Assembly: GCA_963978545.1 (NCBI GenBank)
Contig: OZ021727.1
Span: 59,160,487 to 59,224,486 of the forward strand
Direction of reading: 5' to 3'
DNA: 64,000 nucleotides
Source of the DNA: Linyphia triangularis
Lineage: Eukaryota > Arthropoda > Arachnida > Araneae > Linyphiidae
Below are positions 1 to 11,475 of the stretch, piece by piece; within the stretch, counting starts at the first letter, position 1, and each line of letters opens with the position of its first letter. Below the pieces are notes generated by a model. It ran no database searches and was not told where the DNA came from. It was given only the letters and a program-made list of their open reading frames with translations. Made by a program: the position numbers and the translations under genes.

Positions 1-3000
1 CAATACCTATTCAGTGGTGCCATCTGCAAAAGTGTTTTGCTTTTGTGTTTTTCATTTATAATAGAGAGACATTAAATTAAATCAATTTATGACATTTTAT
101 TTAGCGATCATTTTCGTAATCGACTCACAAAATTTCAAGGATTTCTATAAAGTAGTTTTCAAATGAAATGGGCTTGAAGATTGTAACATAGTGAGTATAG
201 AGAACGATCCTTACTTGAACTCCTTCTAAAAGAACTAAACTTCTGGAACTTCCATGTGATAAGCTCAAATATTTCTCGTGACAAGCTCTATTAAAAGCTA
301 TCCAGATCTATAAAATTTAGACTCCACATACTCATGGGACCACTCTTCATAAAAACTTAATTTAAGCTATAATTATCTTACAAAATATCTTACCTATAAA
401 AATAAGGTTATTCATGACCTGTTAAAAATAGTCCAGAATGGGGATTAATATTTTAGCAGAAAAAAAATTATATTTCAATATAACACTAAATTCCATTCAA
501 TATTTTAGAATTTATGTAACTCTTTTTGCATATTGATGGTAATTTTTATTGATTTCACTCAGCAATAGCGATTTTTGGCCGCACTGCACATTCTTTTATT
601 AAATAAGCTCGTTGAAACAGTAAGATATCAGATATGTCGAATAACCCTAAAATAGGCACACAAAGGAGAATTTTTATCATCGCAGCGGATGTGTGATCGA
701 AGGACAGATGATAAAAAAAGTTCAGCAGAGATATTTTATCGCGATCGGAATAAAACCGCAGCTTCTTTTATTGATTTTGTAATTTAGGGTATAGTTTTGC
801 TTTTCGGGCCAAACTTGATGTACTTATTTTTACGGCCAGAAGTTGGAAAGTTGGCTCAAGCTGTTCTGGAAATGATAAGTTAGTAACTATGACCGATAAT
901 GCAATTACAGGTGTAATTAATGCTATCCTTTATGGAAATATTCGAATGGTGCGCAAAATCTATATGTAATTGATAAGGCAAGTAGTATTAAATTACTATT
1001 AAGATGAAACAAATATATTATTAGTGATTAAGACAGTGGGAAAATAATTTATTACCTATGACTTGAAAACCGAAACATTTATATTCAGAATTTTCCAACA
1101 AAAGTTAAAGTTTTATGGTGACATATTTTATAAATGGAGAATTCCTATGGAATTTAAAGATGCATTTATATTCTTAGTAAATTTAAGGAATATTTCTTGG
1201 CGAGGGCCTACTATATTTCAAAAGCCTAAAGTCACATTTCTAAGCCATCAACTCTAAATTTGAACTAGCTTTATGTTATTAGTTGTAGATAGTGTCTATC
1301 AGTTCTGTATAGTAACCTTTTCTTATAATCTACAATTCTGATACGCGAGTTAGTTTTAAATAAAATAATATGATGACAACATATTCTAACATTGACAAAT
1401 TTTATATTTATGATACCTTATAGGATGCATTTTCACTACTTTGATTAAAATCCTTCGCTTTTAAAAAGGTCTGACTTTTTAAAGAACTCTGTAGAGTCTA
1501 GACTAAGATTATTTGAGCAAATTCATTCCTCCAGACGAGCAAAATCATTCCTAAAGTTATTATTATCTTTTCGAAGGTGTTTAGAATGCCTGATTTTGGC
1601 AATTCTGACGTTTTGATTGGAAGTTTTAATTATTTCTAAATTTGTTTAACTAGACACAATTAGTAGGTATTATTTGATAGTAATTTCCTCACAGTTAAAA
1701 TATAAATGAGAAAAAATCCTAATAATTCAGAAAAAAGTAATTAAAACTTTTAATTATTTCTAAATTTGTTTAACCACAAAAGTAATTGGTGTTCTTAGCT
1801 TATACTTTTCTGACAGTTAAAATTTCATTTCGAAAAACATATCCGCAGGGTAAAAGAGAGAAGAGGACTTTTTTATTAGAAATCAAAATTAATTTCTCAG
1901 CGTTTGCGAAACTATTTTTTTTACCAAATGTGATATAAAAATACCCCTTCCATCACAAACGTATCATTGGGACTTAATGTTAACTTCTTATTTCCATGAA
2001 ATAAACTAAAGTAATATTTATTGGTTTTAAAAAGAAAATTTTAAATTTGTTTTTATATAAATAAAACTTTAACTCTAAGAAATTATGAAAAACACGTATA
2101 TATTTTTTAAATTCAATATTCATATAATTAAATACAAATTTAGTATTTAAAGATATGTTTTGAAATTAGAATTATTTGTGTTGATAAAGCAACTTTATTT
2201 AAATTTGTAGATGAGAGATGGCAGCACAGTTTAAGTAGATTTATGAAAATTATGCATGTATTATGCATTAATTATGCGTATAAATTCTTTTAATATAACC
2301 AAAATCAACTTAATTTTTCAAATTTAAATCAACATGACGAAATTTGAAGACCATATAACTAATAAATCATTATCATTTTCCTAATAAGTAAAAATAAGAA
2401 AAATACATACATTATACCTTTGTTAATACCTTATTCTGTAATTATTTGTACAGAAATGATGTGGCTTTATCCATGGAATATGTATGGACTACTTGAAAAC
2501 TGTATTTAAACCCACAGAAACCATCACTCAAAAATAACATCTCGAATAGCAGACTTAGTTGCGATAACGTTGACAACTGTTAGTAGACACTTCAATTCGG
2601 TTTTGTCAAGCACTGTTACAAACAATGTCTTATCCAAACTCGGTATTTGGTTAGAATTATATAGGATTTTTAACATTGCAAAATGGATATTAAATTGAAA
2701 TTTGTCTTCCTCATCTTTATGTTTTATCAGCTATAGCTAAGATTTTTTTTAGTTGATGATACAGATATTACTGAACCCAATTTCTTAAAAGGATTACTTA
2801 CAAAATGCGGTACTAGCAGTTTAAAACTTAATGACATAGTGGAAGTTATTTTAAGTATGCTACTATAAAAATGCTTACTTAATTTGAAACTTCCCAGAAA
2901 TACAGTAACTTCACAAATTTGGTAAAATGTATGTATAAATTAAGAAAATTTAATATTTATTTTCCTTTTCTCAGTTAATGTCAACCAAAATTAAACTAAG

Positions 3001-3428
3001 AGTTGTATACATCAGTGGGTGGACTAAATTATTTATAATAAAATTTATACAATTCCTAAAAAGTATTTGTAACAGCCAAATACTGATAGTATTAAAGTCA
3101 GTCATCGCTCTTCTGGGATGATTTTTTTTTAGCATACAATTCAATAAATATACATAAATTTACAAAAAAGTAATAATTTAGAATATTTAACAGAATTCTT
3201 AATACGAAAATATATATTTTGTTTTCAGTGAAGATGAGTTTACCAAATGGGGTTGGGGAATGCCTAAAATAATCACGATTGCAGAAAATTATTGTAATTT
3301 GTTTAAATTGAGCTGACGTATTCGTGCATTAATCCATTCGTGCATGCAGCCATTTCACAAAATTGAAAACATCAGTATTTGGCCGTCCCATATTACAATA
3401 ATACACATTATACTGTACTTCAGACGCT
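1..3428. other. Downstream intron or flank, no gene seen
   Basis: This is AT-rich sequence downstream of the transmembrane exon. No cytoplasmic-tail exon could be recognised on the minus strand. Two degenerate direct copies of about 125 bp lie near 1620-1725 and 1745-1850; both carry ttttaattatttctaaattt and a later acagttaaaat. A copy of the dispersed motif tggtgccatct is at 15-25 and gatggcagcac is at 2217-2227. The patch 640-780 has somewhat raised CpG content but no ORF. Confidence 0.6.
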
Positions 3429-3541
3429 TTAAGGTAGTTAGTATGGTAACTTGCACATTTTTTACGTCTTTATCAAGATTTTTTTTTTAATGGGAAAATA
3501 AAATTCAATGGTTTTGTTTTTTTAATATGTTATTATTTACA

Positions 3542-3586
<45 letters not shown>

Positions 3587-4182
3587 AAATTTGAATCGTT
3601 TTATTATTATTATTATTAGTAGTATTATTATTGATCAAAGTAGATGCCTAAAAAATATGGTATGCGGCTGGTCCCGGTGATTTCTGCTCTTAAAGACACC
3701 TGGGGAAAAAAAATCGAATTGATTATTAGTCTATAAAATTGTCGTTCTCGTTGGAACTAAAATTATTAAATTTTATCAAGAAATAACAAAATGGTGAACT
3801 TAGAAAAATAAAAGTGATTTTTTTTCAAGCACAAGTCGGGCTGTAAACTAGAAAAAAAATACGCTAGTCTCGACGAGAACGACAATTCTCTAGATTAATA
3901 ATCAAATTTCTTTTTTCAAATATTTTTTTTTTTTTTTTTCAGATGTCTTTAGGAGCCAAAATCACCGGGACCAACCACGCACTTTTTTTGAGGCGTCTAC
4001 TTTGACCAATAATAATAATAATAATGAAATGTTGTAAAAGTAAGTCAATTTTTTTTATACTTATTTGATGTCAATAATAACATACTAAAGAAACTAAACC
4101 ATTGATTTTTTTCCCCCATAAAAAAAAAAAATTCCCGTTCAAGATGTAAAAAAACGTGCAAGTTACCAGACTACTTCCTTAA
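3429..4182. mobile_element. Foldback (long inverted repeat) MITE-like element
   Basis: Two arms of roughly 300 bp are inverted copies. The left end reads TTAAGGTAGT...TGGTAACTTGCAC; the reverse complement of the right end reads TTAAGGAAGT...TGGTAACTTGCAC. Inner matches include ATCACCGGGACC against GGTCCCGGTGAT, the paired segments around gacgagaacgacaat, and TTA/TAA triplet runs at 3600-3633 and 4006-4025. A 36-base A tract sits in the left arm (3547-3582). The ends carry TTAA, which may be target duplication or part of the repeat. No transposase is encoded. The element ends 53 bp from the transmembrane exon, within the intron. Confidence 0.8.
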
Positions 4183-4234
4183 TGAAGCCTGGAAAATTCA
4201 ATGAGATATGATGGAGAACGCACTTTGGACTTAC

Positions 4235-4405
4235 AAATGTCGGAGGGTGCTTCCCCTTGTGGCTCCCTCCTCTTCCAGACCACCACGAATGCCGTGACGC
4301 TGATGATGACCACCAGGACCACAACCGCACATACTATCGGCACCAGTATGGTGGGGTCAGAGAAAAGGTGGCCGTGACGAACTACGCTCAGAGGGGGAAC
4401 GGTGG
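4235..4405 (-). CDS. Dscam-like gene, transmembrane exon
   Basis: This exon encodes the membrane-proximal stalk, the single transmembrane helix and the first cytoplasmic residues of a Dscam-family adhesion receptor. Read on the minus strand it gives about 57 codons: TVPPLSVV, a short linker, a hydrophobic run ILVPIVCAVVVLVVIISVT continuing to AFVVVW, then the stop-transfer cluster KRRE and QGEAPSDI. The acceptor is ...tttcag at 4406-4407 and the donor is GTAAGT at 4229-4234. Entry phase is 1; the G from the preceding exon gives ALA before TVPP, matching the FATL..G.T.PP pattern that precedes the TM in vertebrate DSCAM. Exit phase is 1, so the tail continues in exons outside the window. The exon is far more GC-rich than its flanks. 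A foldback transposon ends 53 bp downstream of it. Confidence 0.93.
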
Positions 4406-6735
4406 CTGAAATAAAAAAAAAGCTGCTTAATATCGTGTTTGGAACGAATATGTCGGCAACATGTAAAAAGGTTTTTAAACTATTTTAGATTTGATGGCTG
4501 CAGCTGTGGATTGGGTATATATACTAATTATGTTGACTCTTTTAAATTTTATAGTTTACCTAAATCAGATTGCATTGTAATTAAATCTTGAAAGTGGAAA
4601 TTGTTTGCTCATAAAAATGTAAAAGATGATAAATATAATAATACTTAAAAAATACTCCCACAACTCAACTTTTAAAAGAAACTGCACTTCATTATTTTTC
4701 TTTTCCAAATATTTTTAATGATGTTAAAAAATTGTCAAAGGATAAGGAATAATAGAAACTGCTAGAAATTTAACAGTTTTCCGTAAGTTAGAATGGAAGT
4801 TGAAGAGCATAATTTGATGCTGCCAACTACATTTATATTTTGCAACTGTATTTCTGTACGAATTGTATGTCAGAGACCTATTTCCATGAAACAAGGATTC
4901 TGATAAAAAAAAATCCTAAAAATCATACTCGTTTATATTATTTCTTTATTTTGACAAAATAACAATTCAAACAAACAATGTTTATTGCTATCACATAAAT
5001 ATGAAGACGTTGACATGCAGACAAAGTTTGGTGCTGCCATCTATGATAATCCAATCTAACTACATGAGGAAAATCGGTTGTGCTGCCATCTAGATAAATT
5101 GATCTTAACTAAATGTACTTATCGGATTTTAGAAACATATATATATATTAAAGAAATGACTTTGTGCTACCAAGCTAAAAAGAAACAAAAAGGATTTCTA
5201 TGAATTGATTTAAATAAATTTAATACTCCCTTTCACAAATAATGTTAATAATAAATCAACTAAATATCTTTTATTAATAGTCGGATATAATAATATTGCA
5301 AGTTTTAGGAGCCGTCTATAAACTGTTTAAATAAGCTCATTTTCATAAAAAAATCACAATGCATACTTCTTATTCTATATAAAACAATATTTTAAGACAA
5401 ATAAATGAGGTAATTTAACTTTTCCATCCTCATCTGAAAATGCAACACATTTAGGAATTAAATGAAAGTTAACGTTTCTGGCCGAACCTGATCGGGAAAG
5501 CTATTGATGAAGGCTTAGATAATAGAAAAAATTTAATAAAGATGAAATAGCATGTTATATAATTCTGTTCTTGAAGTGTCATAAGCTTCAGTTCAATTAT
5601 GTACTATGTTCAATTCATATGTGTATATGTTAGTTCAATAATGTAGGGGAGACTTGTGTACCTAGGGCCACCATGTACCTAGGTTCATCCCTCTTTTATT
5701 GAATAATATTTAGTTCTAAGTTTTTTTACTCACTTGGGTAAGTAGCAACACCCAATTACTCTTTTGGCAGCCATTTTGAAATTTTAGAGGAAAAAGCTTT
5801 GACAAGTTATGAGTGGAAAACGTTTTTATATTGTCTGCAGTAACGTTTTGCAGCTCATGTCAATTATTGTTTTACAAAGTTAAGTCAAATACTTTTCTTT
5901 GAATTCTAGTAAATAATTTTGTTTGTAACATTAAGTACTAAATGAGATGTTTAAATATGTCCTTTTACCATGTGCATTTTTAGTAGAAGTAATTTTATAT
6001 AAAATTACCAAGTCGTGCACCTAGGGTCACATAGTTCCTTATTGTGTAAAAATTGCCAAACCCAAAATCTGTTGGAGCTTCAAAGCGATAATGCATGCAG
6101 CTCATTTTTTGGAATCAGTTTTTCAAGTTATGAAAATACTTCTAATTCACTAATAATTGTACACATTGCAATTTATTATAGTTATTACATGATAAACCAA
6201 TGACTGATACATATTTTATATTGTTTCTTTTATAAAATTGGTCTGTGTATGTTTGTTTTCTACTCATTATGGACTGAAATCTCACTTAAAGAGAATAGCC
6301 CTAGATACATCTGCTACTGGCCCAAGGTACAACGAGGTCTTGAACGTAGGGGCACTTGTGAAATTTCTTTAAGAACCTTCTATTTGACAGAATCTCTTAT
6401 TATAAGTATTTATATTAATCTCAGAGGGAAATAATTACTATAACTATGTATGCATATCAGTTTCACATTTTTAAATGGCTCAGTGGTGCATTTTTTGTGC
6501 TTTGAAAAAATGCGGCCCTTGGTACACAGGTCTCCCCTACTATGTTCAGTTTATATGTTTATATATTAGTTCAATTAAGTCTATTAGACTTTTACTTAAG
6601 GTTAAGACTATTAATTTTGCTCGTGTGTTAACATTTTAGGTCTGTTTATCTGAAAAATAATCCCCTATATAATCAACACCAAAAGTATTGTGTTGCCATT
6701 GATTGTATCGGATATCTTTGTTTACTGAAACTTAC
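4406..6735 (-). other. Intron between FN6 and TM exons
   Basis: This is a 2330-bp intron, GT-AG type. It contains the TA-flanked MITE and two close copies of the dispersed motif gtgctgccatct (5031-5042 and 5080-5091). No further exon is visible. Confidence 0.7.
5644..6539. mobile_element. Non-autonomous DNA transposon with TA-flanked inverted repeats
   Basis: The left end TAGGGGAGACTTGTGTACC and the reverse complement of the right end TAGGGGAGACCTGTGTACC differ at one base, and both continue to AGGGCC. TA at each edge (5644-5645, 6538-6539) fits a TA target duplication as in Tc1/mariner-type insertions. Partial repeats of the terminal motif (cctaggg, cccaaggtac) recur inside. The interior is AT-rich and its short ORFs have no recognisable similarity. 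It sits in the intron between FN6 and the transmembrane exon. Confidence 0.75.
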
Positions 6736-7029
6736 CTCCTGTTAACGTTAGAGTCGCGAACCTATACTCCGCATCCGTTGTTCCAGCATCACTGTGAGCT
6801 GTAACTAGAAGATCGTGCCAAGTTCCTGGGCTCAGATCCCCTATCTGTAAGACCTCCTGATCAGTGAGAATGTGATTCGAGACCAGTATCCACTCCTTTT
6901 GGCCTTGAGGTTTGTACTGGATGACCAAGTGAGAAATTGGACATCCGTCGTCCATCCAGTTGCGAAGGTTCAGCTGGACAGAAGTCACGTTGCTCTTTAT
7001 GAATTCTGATTTTTCTGGAGCCACTGGAG
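6736..7029 (-). CDS. Dscam-like gene, FNIII-6-like domain exon
   Basis: One 294-bp exon encodes a whole fibronectin type III domain, the last before the membrane. Visible motifs are NWMDDGCPISHLVIQYKP, the loop L..GTWHDLLVTAHSDAG and the terminal FATLTLTG. They align with human DSCAM FNIII-6 (DGGCPI, ATWYELQM, FATL). The acceptor is ttatttag before CTCCAG, entry phase 1; the donor is GTAAGT at 6730-6735, exit phase 1. With the upstream exon's last G the join reads GRAPVAPEKSEF. FNIII-6 is a single exon in this model, whereas the other FNIII domains are split in two. Confidence 0.93.
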
Positions 7030-7086
7030 CTAAATAGAATAAAATAATTGTGTTTGAGTTTAGACTCTGGAGTCACTAGTGCATGT

Positions 7087-7124
<38 letters not shown>

Positions 7125-8154
7125 CGGTCCTATGATTTTATCAATCAGTGAGTCTATATTATGCTTTTTTTTTTAATTTTGAATCCTCTATACAACTAAA
7201 CTGAACATATTTTCTAGAATGTTTTTCAAGTTTCAGTATTTTCAGACATGCATGATTAGAGTACTTAGTTTGTAAACAGGTATGTATTGCAATGTGTTTT
7301 TGACACTGAGGATAAATATTATTTTGCATAGGATTTTAAAAAGTCTATAAACAAAGAATATGTGTCTGATAATTAATATCAAAACTATTTAATTCCAGAA
7401 ACATAGATATCCATCTCTAGCTTGTGTGTAATAATAATTTCTTATTAATGTATGCAGTAGTGTAAGAATTACTAGTTATTGGGATATATTTGCATTTAAG
7501 AAATAAAACATTTATCAGTGGAATCTATTGTTACAAGAACATTATTTTCTCAATATATCATCTATACAAAAATCAATATACTATCTTTAAAGATCTGAAT
7601 CGATTCTAAGAGATAGAAGGAAGAAATAAGAGGATCTGAGTTAGTTAACTTTTGTAAATTATGTATGTTATTGCCAGTAGAACAGCAATATCATTGATAC
7701 ATACTTCTTCGATTTTGTTGGTAGTATTGAATTTGTGAAAGAGAAATTTTGCAGAAAAGTATCGAGCCTTTGATAGAATTGACACGCTTAAAGCATATAT
7801 ACTCATTATAAAAAGTTTATTATCTCATTTATAATTCTAATTTCAGTAATAAGTGCCAAACAAGACAAAAAGTTATAAAATTATATTCCATATTCATTTT
7901 TGTGCATTTTTCATGCGGTTGAAAATAATTGCATATTTCTTTTTCCTCCAATTCGTACATTATCAGGATTCTAGAGTGTTACCTTTTAGGCAATATTACT
8001 TAATTGATGCACACGTAATATTATTTCTATTGATACACATGTTCACAAAATCACTATAGAACGTGAGAAATTAAGTTACGTAAATTAAACATATTAATTA
8101 TAAATAAATTATTTTCAATTTCTCAACTGAAGGATCTTTGAAAATGTCATTTAC
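7030..8154 (-). other. Intron between FN5 second half and FN6
   Basis: This is a 1125-bp intron. A 33-base T tract (7090-7122) lies about 60 bp upstream of the FN6 acceptor in transcript orientation, where it reads as poly-A. I see nothing else of note. Confidence 0.7.
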
Positions 8155-8340
8155 CTCTTCCACTGGTAGTGACTTGCTGCATCTCACTGGGTTCCCCATG
8201 ACCAACACTATTAAAGGCTGTTAGCATTATCTGATAGGATGTGCCACATTGAAGGTTTTCTAAAACAAATGTTGTGCGTGAAGCTGGCAATCTACTCTCA
8301 TACCATTGTCCAGAACTCCCTTTATAAGTGAGAATGAAAC
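8155..8340 (-). CDS. Dscam-like gene, FNIII-5-like domain, second half
   Basis: This exon encodes the C-terminal two thirds of an FNIII domain. Key residues are GFILTYKG, W in GQWYES, LENLQCGTSYQIMLTAFNSV and the closing EMQQVTT. The string LENL.CGT.Y is diagnostic: human DSCAM FNIII-5 has LENLKCGTWYKFTLTAQN at this place. Acceptor AG is at 8341-8342 after aaatacc; donor GTAAAT is at 8149-8154. Phase 1 on both sides; the codon split over the upstream intron gives ITGFILTYKG. This identity fixes the domain as canonical FNIII-5 and not FNIII-3. Confidence 0.93.
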
Positions 8341-9737
8341 CTGGTATTTGAAAATGTGAAGAGTTAATATATAAGAAAACAAGAAAGCACAAACTTGGTA
8401 TTGTAACAATTATATCAATTTTTAAATAATCACTTAAAGGTAAGATATCAACAAATGGCTTAAGCGTATAATCACCAAAATAATAGTATGATTGCTTAAT
8501 GATAAGAAATTATTGTAAACAGTGCATAAGTAAGAATGGAATTTGTTTTACAATCTCTAATATTAAAATTTTAAATGAAGGTTATGATACGCCTGGCTTA
8601 TATTAGAGATTTGGGAGTGAGGTATGAAAAAGCATGATCTTCCATTTTTCTAATTTAATTATTATTATTATAATAATAATAATTTTTTTCATGTATATAT
8701 TCTTTAGTTCTGCATTCACACCTCTTAAAGATGTAGATAAAACACAAAAGCAGCGAATGCATTTTTATTATTTAAATTTCTTACATTAAATGAAATTAAT
8801 ATTATAATAACAAACTAACATGGCAATATTTTATTATAATTGTTTTATCAATCGAAACTTGGCTTGCTTAATTCGTTGCAGATAAACCAAATACAATACA
8901 AAAATGACACAAAATAAATTCTCTTAGATATGTTATTAAAAATATTGTATATTAAGGAATATGTGATTACCTAGTTAATAATTAATTCTTAACTTAAAAA
9001 TAGTATTGAATATGTTATATTTAATACATTTATCCATCACCAGAAATTTAAAAAATATGAAAACCTCACCATTATATTTTTCTTTTTTGATTACTTATGC
9101 ATTATTTAATAATCGATTCGTTATTTAAATTGGAGGCAAAATTTAAAATTTAATAATTAAAAACATTTAAAAAATTCATTAATTGCAAATTGGAAGATTT
9201 AGTTACGTGTACTTTTCTTTTGCTTCTAACAACTTTCTAACAACATTGTGCAATATATTTTATGGCGCCATCTATTGTTAAACAAAGCAACCTAAAACTT
9301 TACACGAAACATTTCAGTTTTAAAAATAAGCTGTGTTAATAAAGAATTGTGATAAATCATGAATTTTTAAACATGTAGTTTACTGACATGAAGTGTGTTG
9401 TGGTACCTTTATAATACTATACAAAAGGGAATTATAGAATGCCTCGCTAAATATCTGTCATCTGTAAATGAATAATTTATAATTTTAAATATTATAAATT
9501 ACTGTTATAATGTTTTCCTTTTAAAAAGTTAAAAAGTTATAAAAGTTATTTGTTGTAAATATAAATTAAAATTAAATACAATACCTACTCATTATTTAAA
9601 TTCATTGGACATGTAATATGTTATATAATTTAAATTCTGATTGATAACTTTTTATTTACATCAAAATTCACAAAATTTCAACCGTTAAAGAATTATTAAG
9701 GACAACATATTTGCTAGGAAGGAAATTCATAATGTAC
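8341..9737 (-). other. Intron splitting the FN5-like domain
   Basis: This is a 1397-bp AT-rich intron. A short palindrome of ATT/AAT triplets lies at about 8652-8682, and a copy of the dispersed tggcgccatct motif is at 9263-9273. No exon or transposon ends were recognised. Confidence 0.65.
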
Positions 9738-9836
9738 CTGTGATTGGCCTTTCGTTAGTTAATTTTGTCTCCCATGAGAGGCTAATAGTTGTTGATGACG
9801 TATCCGTTACTTTCAATCCTGGAGCTGATGGGGGAT
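9738..9836 (-). CDS. Dscam-like gene, FNIII-5-like domain, first half
   Basis: This 99-bp exon (phase 1 in, phase 1 out) encodes the A to C strands of an FNIII domain: PPSAPGLKVTDTSSTTISLSW and ETKLTNERPIT, with the conserved tryptophan of FNIII strand B. It aligns with the start of human DSCAM FNIII-5 ([21 protein letters not shown]). The acceptor is caatag before ATCCCC; the donor is GTACAT at 9732-9737. It is too short to stand out as an ORF and was found from the splice sites and homology. Joined to the upstream exon it reads TSIIDPPSAPG, the usual FNIII boundary. Confidence 0.9.
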
Positions 9837-10761
9837 CTATTGACAAAATGTATAATTATTTTTTTGTAAACCTGTAAACTATCACATATACATATTTATG
9901 GATTATAAATCACTTTGATCATATATAACCAGAAATTTCATGGGTTATACGTCTTGCAATCTCAAATAAAAATACTAATTTACATTAATTAATCCATAAA
10001 AATTAATTGACAATGATTGTGAGTATTATTTTGCATTTAAATTAGTGCTCTAATTATGGCATACCTTTTCTGATTAGTGATATTAATATTTAAGACGATT
10101 TCTATTATGTTAATAGGTTGATTGAATTTTGATATTAATTGAATAATATACAATTCTCGATTTATCAAAAACTTTGAGACCGAATTGAACGTTGACGCTT
10201 TTAATGGTGTTAAGATTCCATACTCTATTTGGGAATACAAAATTACTCATACATTTATGAATATACGACATTATAAAGTTAAAATGGAAATAGTCACGGC
10301 TGAGTTATTAAATGCATTGAAAGCTTTGACTAAAATACTCGGTATAAACATTTCCGTAGGAATAGTCTAGATAAAATATTACAAATAATACAAATTATTT
10401 GTTCGTATAATACTAAATATAAAATAACATATATACATATAATTTTTGAACACAACATTTTTTATATCAATTGAATAAATAAACACTCCAAGTGATACAT
10501 TTAGTTTTCATATTTTTATGGAAAAAGTCGAGGTCATTTGCAAAGAGATTTGAGGTTATACAACTTTCTAAAGCCCAACCCCATTAGAATGAACTACTTG
10601 CTAAAGTAATAAAAACAAGTATTTGATTGTTTCCTTTTGTTTTATTGAAAATTATATAATCCTTACCTTACAAGACATATTCTTAATATACATGAAAAAT
10701 GTTAAATGCTTCATGTCTTACTAACATCACAATAGTTCAAAATCTAAAAATCTTCACTTGC
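9837..10761 (-). other. Intron replacing FN3-FN4-Ig10, GC-AG type
   Basis: This intron of only 925 bp separates FNIII-2 from the FNIII-5-like domain. Its 5' splice site reads GCAAGT and its 3' site caatag. I looked for Ig10 or FN3/FN4 coding remnants on the minus strand and saw none; the interior is AT-rich with frequent stops. Confidence 0.75.
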
Positions 10762-11005
10762 CAATAATAGATGTTTGGATGATAATTTCATCAGACGGAG
10801 GTCCGGCACCTTGAGTGTTGAATGCTTGGACAACTATACTGTACTGTGTTCCCCTTTTCAACCCCATTAGAGTATAATTGGCATCTGTCTGTCCTTGTTT
10901 GATGTTGACTGTCTTATAAACGTATGGTCCACCTCCAGGGAGCTCTCTGTATCCCACATAGTATCCGTCTACGTAACTTATTTGCTCCATAAACGATGGT
11001 TGCTG
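10762..11005 (-). CDS. Dscam-like gene, FNIII-2 domain, second half
   Basis: The exon encodes QQPSFMEQISYVDGYYVGYREL, then a TLMGLKRGTQYSIVVQAFN segment and GAGPPSDEIIIQTSII. It aligns with human DSCAM FNIII-2 (GIIRGYQIGYRE, LNKFTQYGLVVQACN, GTGPSSQEIITTT). Entry is phase 0 and exit phase 1. The donor appears to be GCAAGT (10756-10761), a rare GC-type site: using it, the split codon is Asp and restores IIDPP, while the nearby GT would shift the frame. The acceptor is a tandem CAGCAG, so the exon may start at 11005 or 11002, giving QQ or Q. The whole domain boundary is followed only 925 bp later by FNIII-5. Confidence 0.92.
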
Positions 11006-11284
11006 CTGTAAGAAATCGTGGTGTTACTTCATCGTTATCATTTCAGACGAACGTACTTGTATCGAATAAGTTTGTACTTAATTATTTTTAAATTAATTGT
11101 TTAGTTTACAGGTTTCATGGTTCCTGTTTCTTGGAAGTATTTCTTTTATATAATGTTCATAGATTATTACCTATGTAAAGACTGGTTGTATAACTTATGA
11201 TATAACCATTAGATGGCATGCTTGTGGATTTATTTTTGTGGATTCCCAAAACACTTCCGTGGTCAAAAATAAAATTTTAAATAT

Positions 11285-11475
11285 AAATAATTTTTATTTT
11301 ATTTTATTTTGTTATATTTTATTTTATTTTGTTATATTTTATTTTATTTTGTTATATTTTATTTTATTTTGTTATATTTTATTTTATTTTGTTATATTTT
11401 ATTTTATTTTGTTATATTTTATTTTATTTTGTTTCGTTTAGTTTAATTTTTTTATTTTATTTTATTTTATTTTAT
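11285..11475. repeat. 20-bp tandem repeat (minisatellite)
   Basis: The 20-bp unit gttatattttattttatttt is repeated about six times without visible divergence (11311-11430). It is flanked by degenerate ATTTT pentamer runs on both sides. The apparent ORF of Y/F/L residues across it is an artefact of the repeat. Confidence 0.92.

Noticed and set aside
6861..7076. Second minus-strand ORF overlapping the FN6 exon
   Set aside because: Out-of-frame shadow of the FN6 exon, running through its acceptor.
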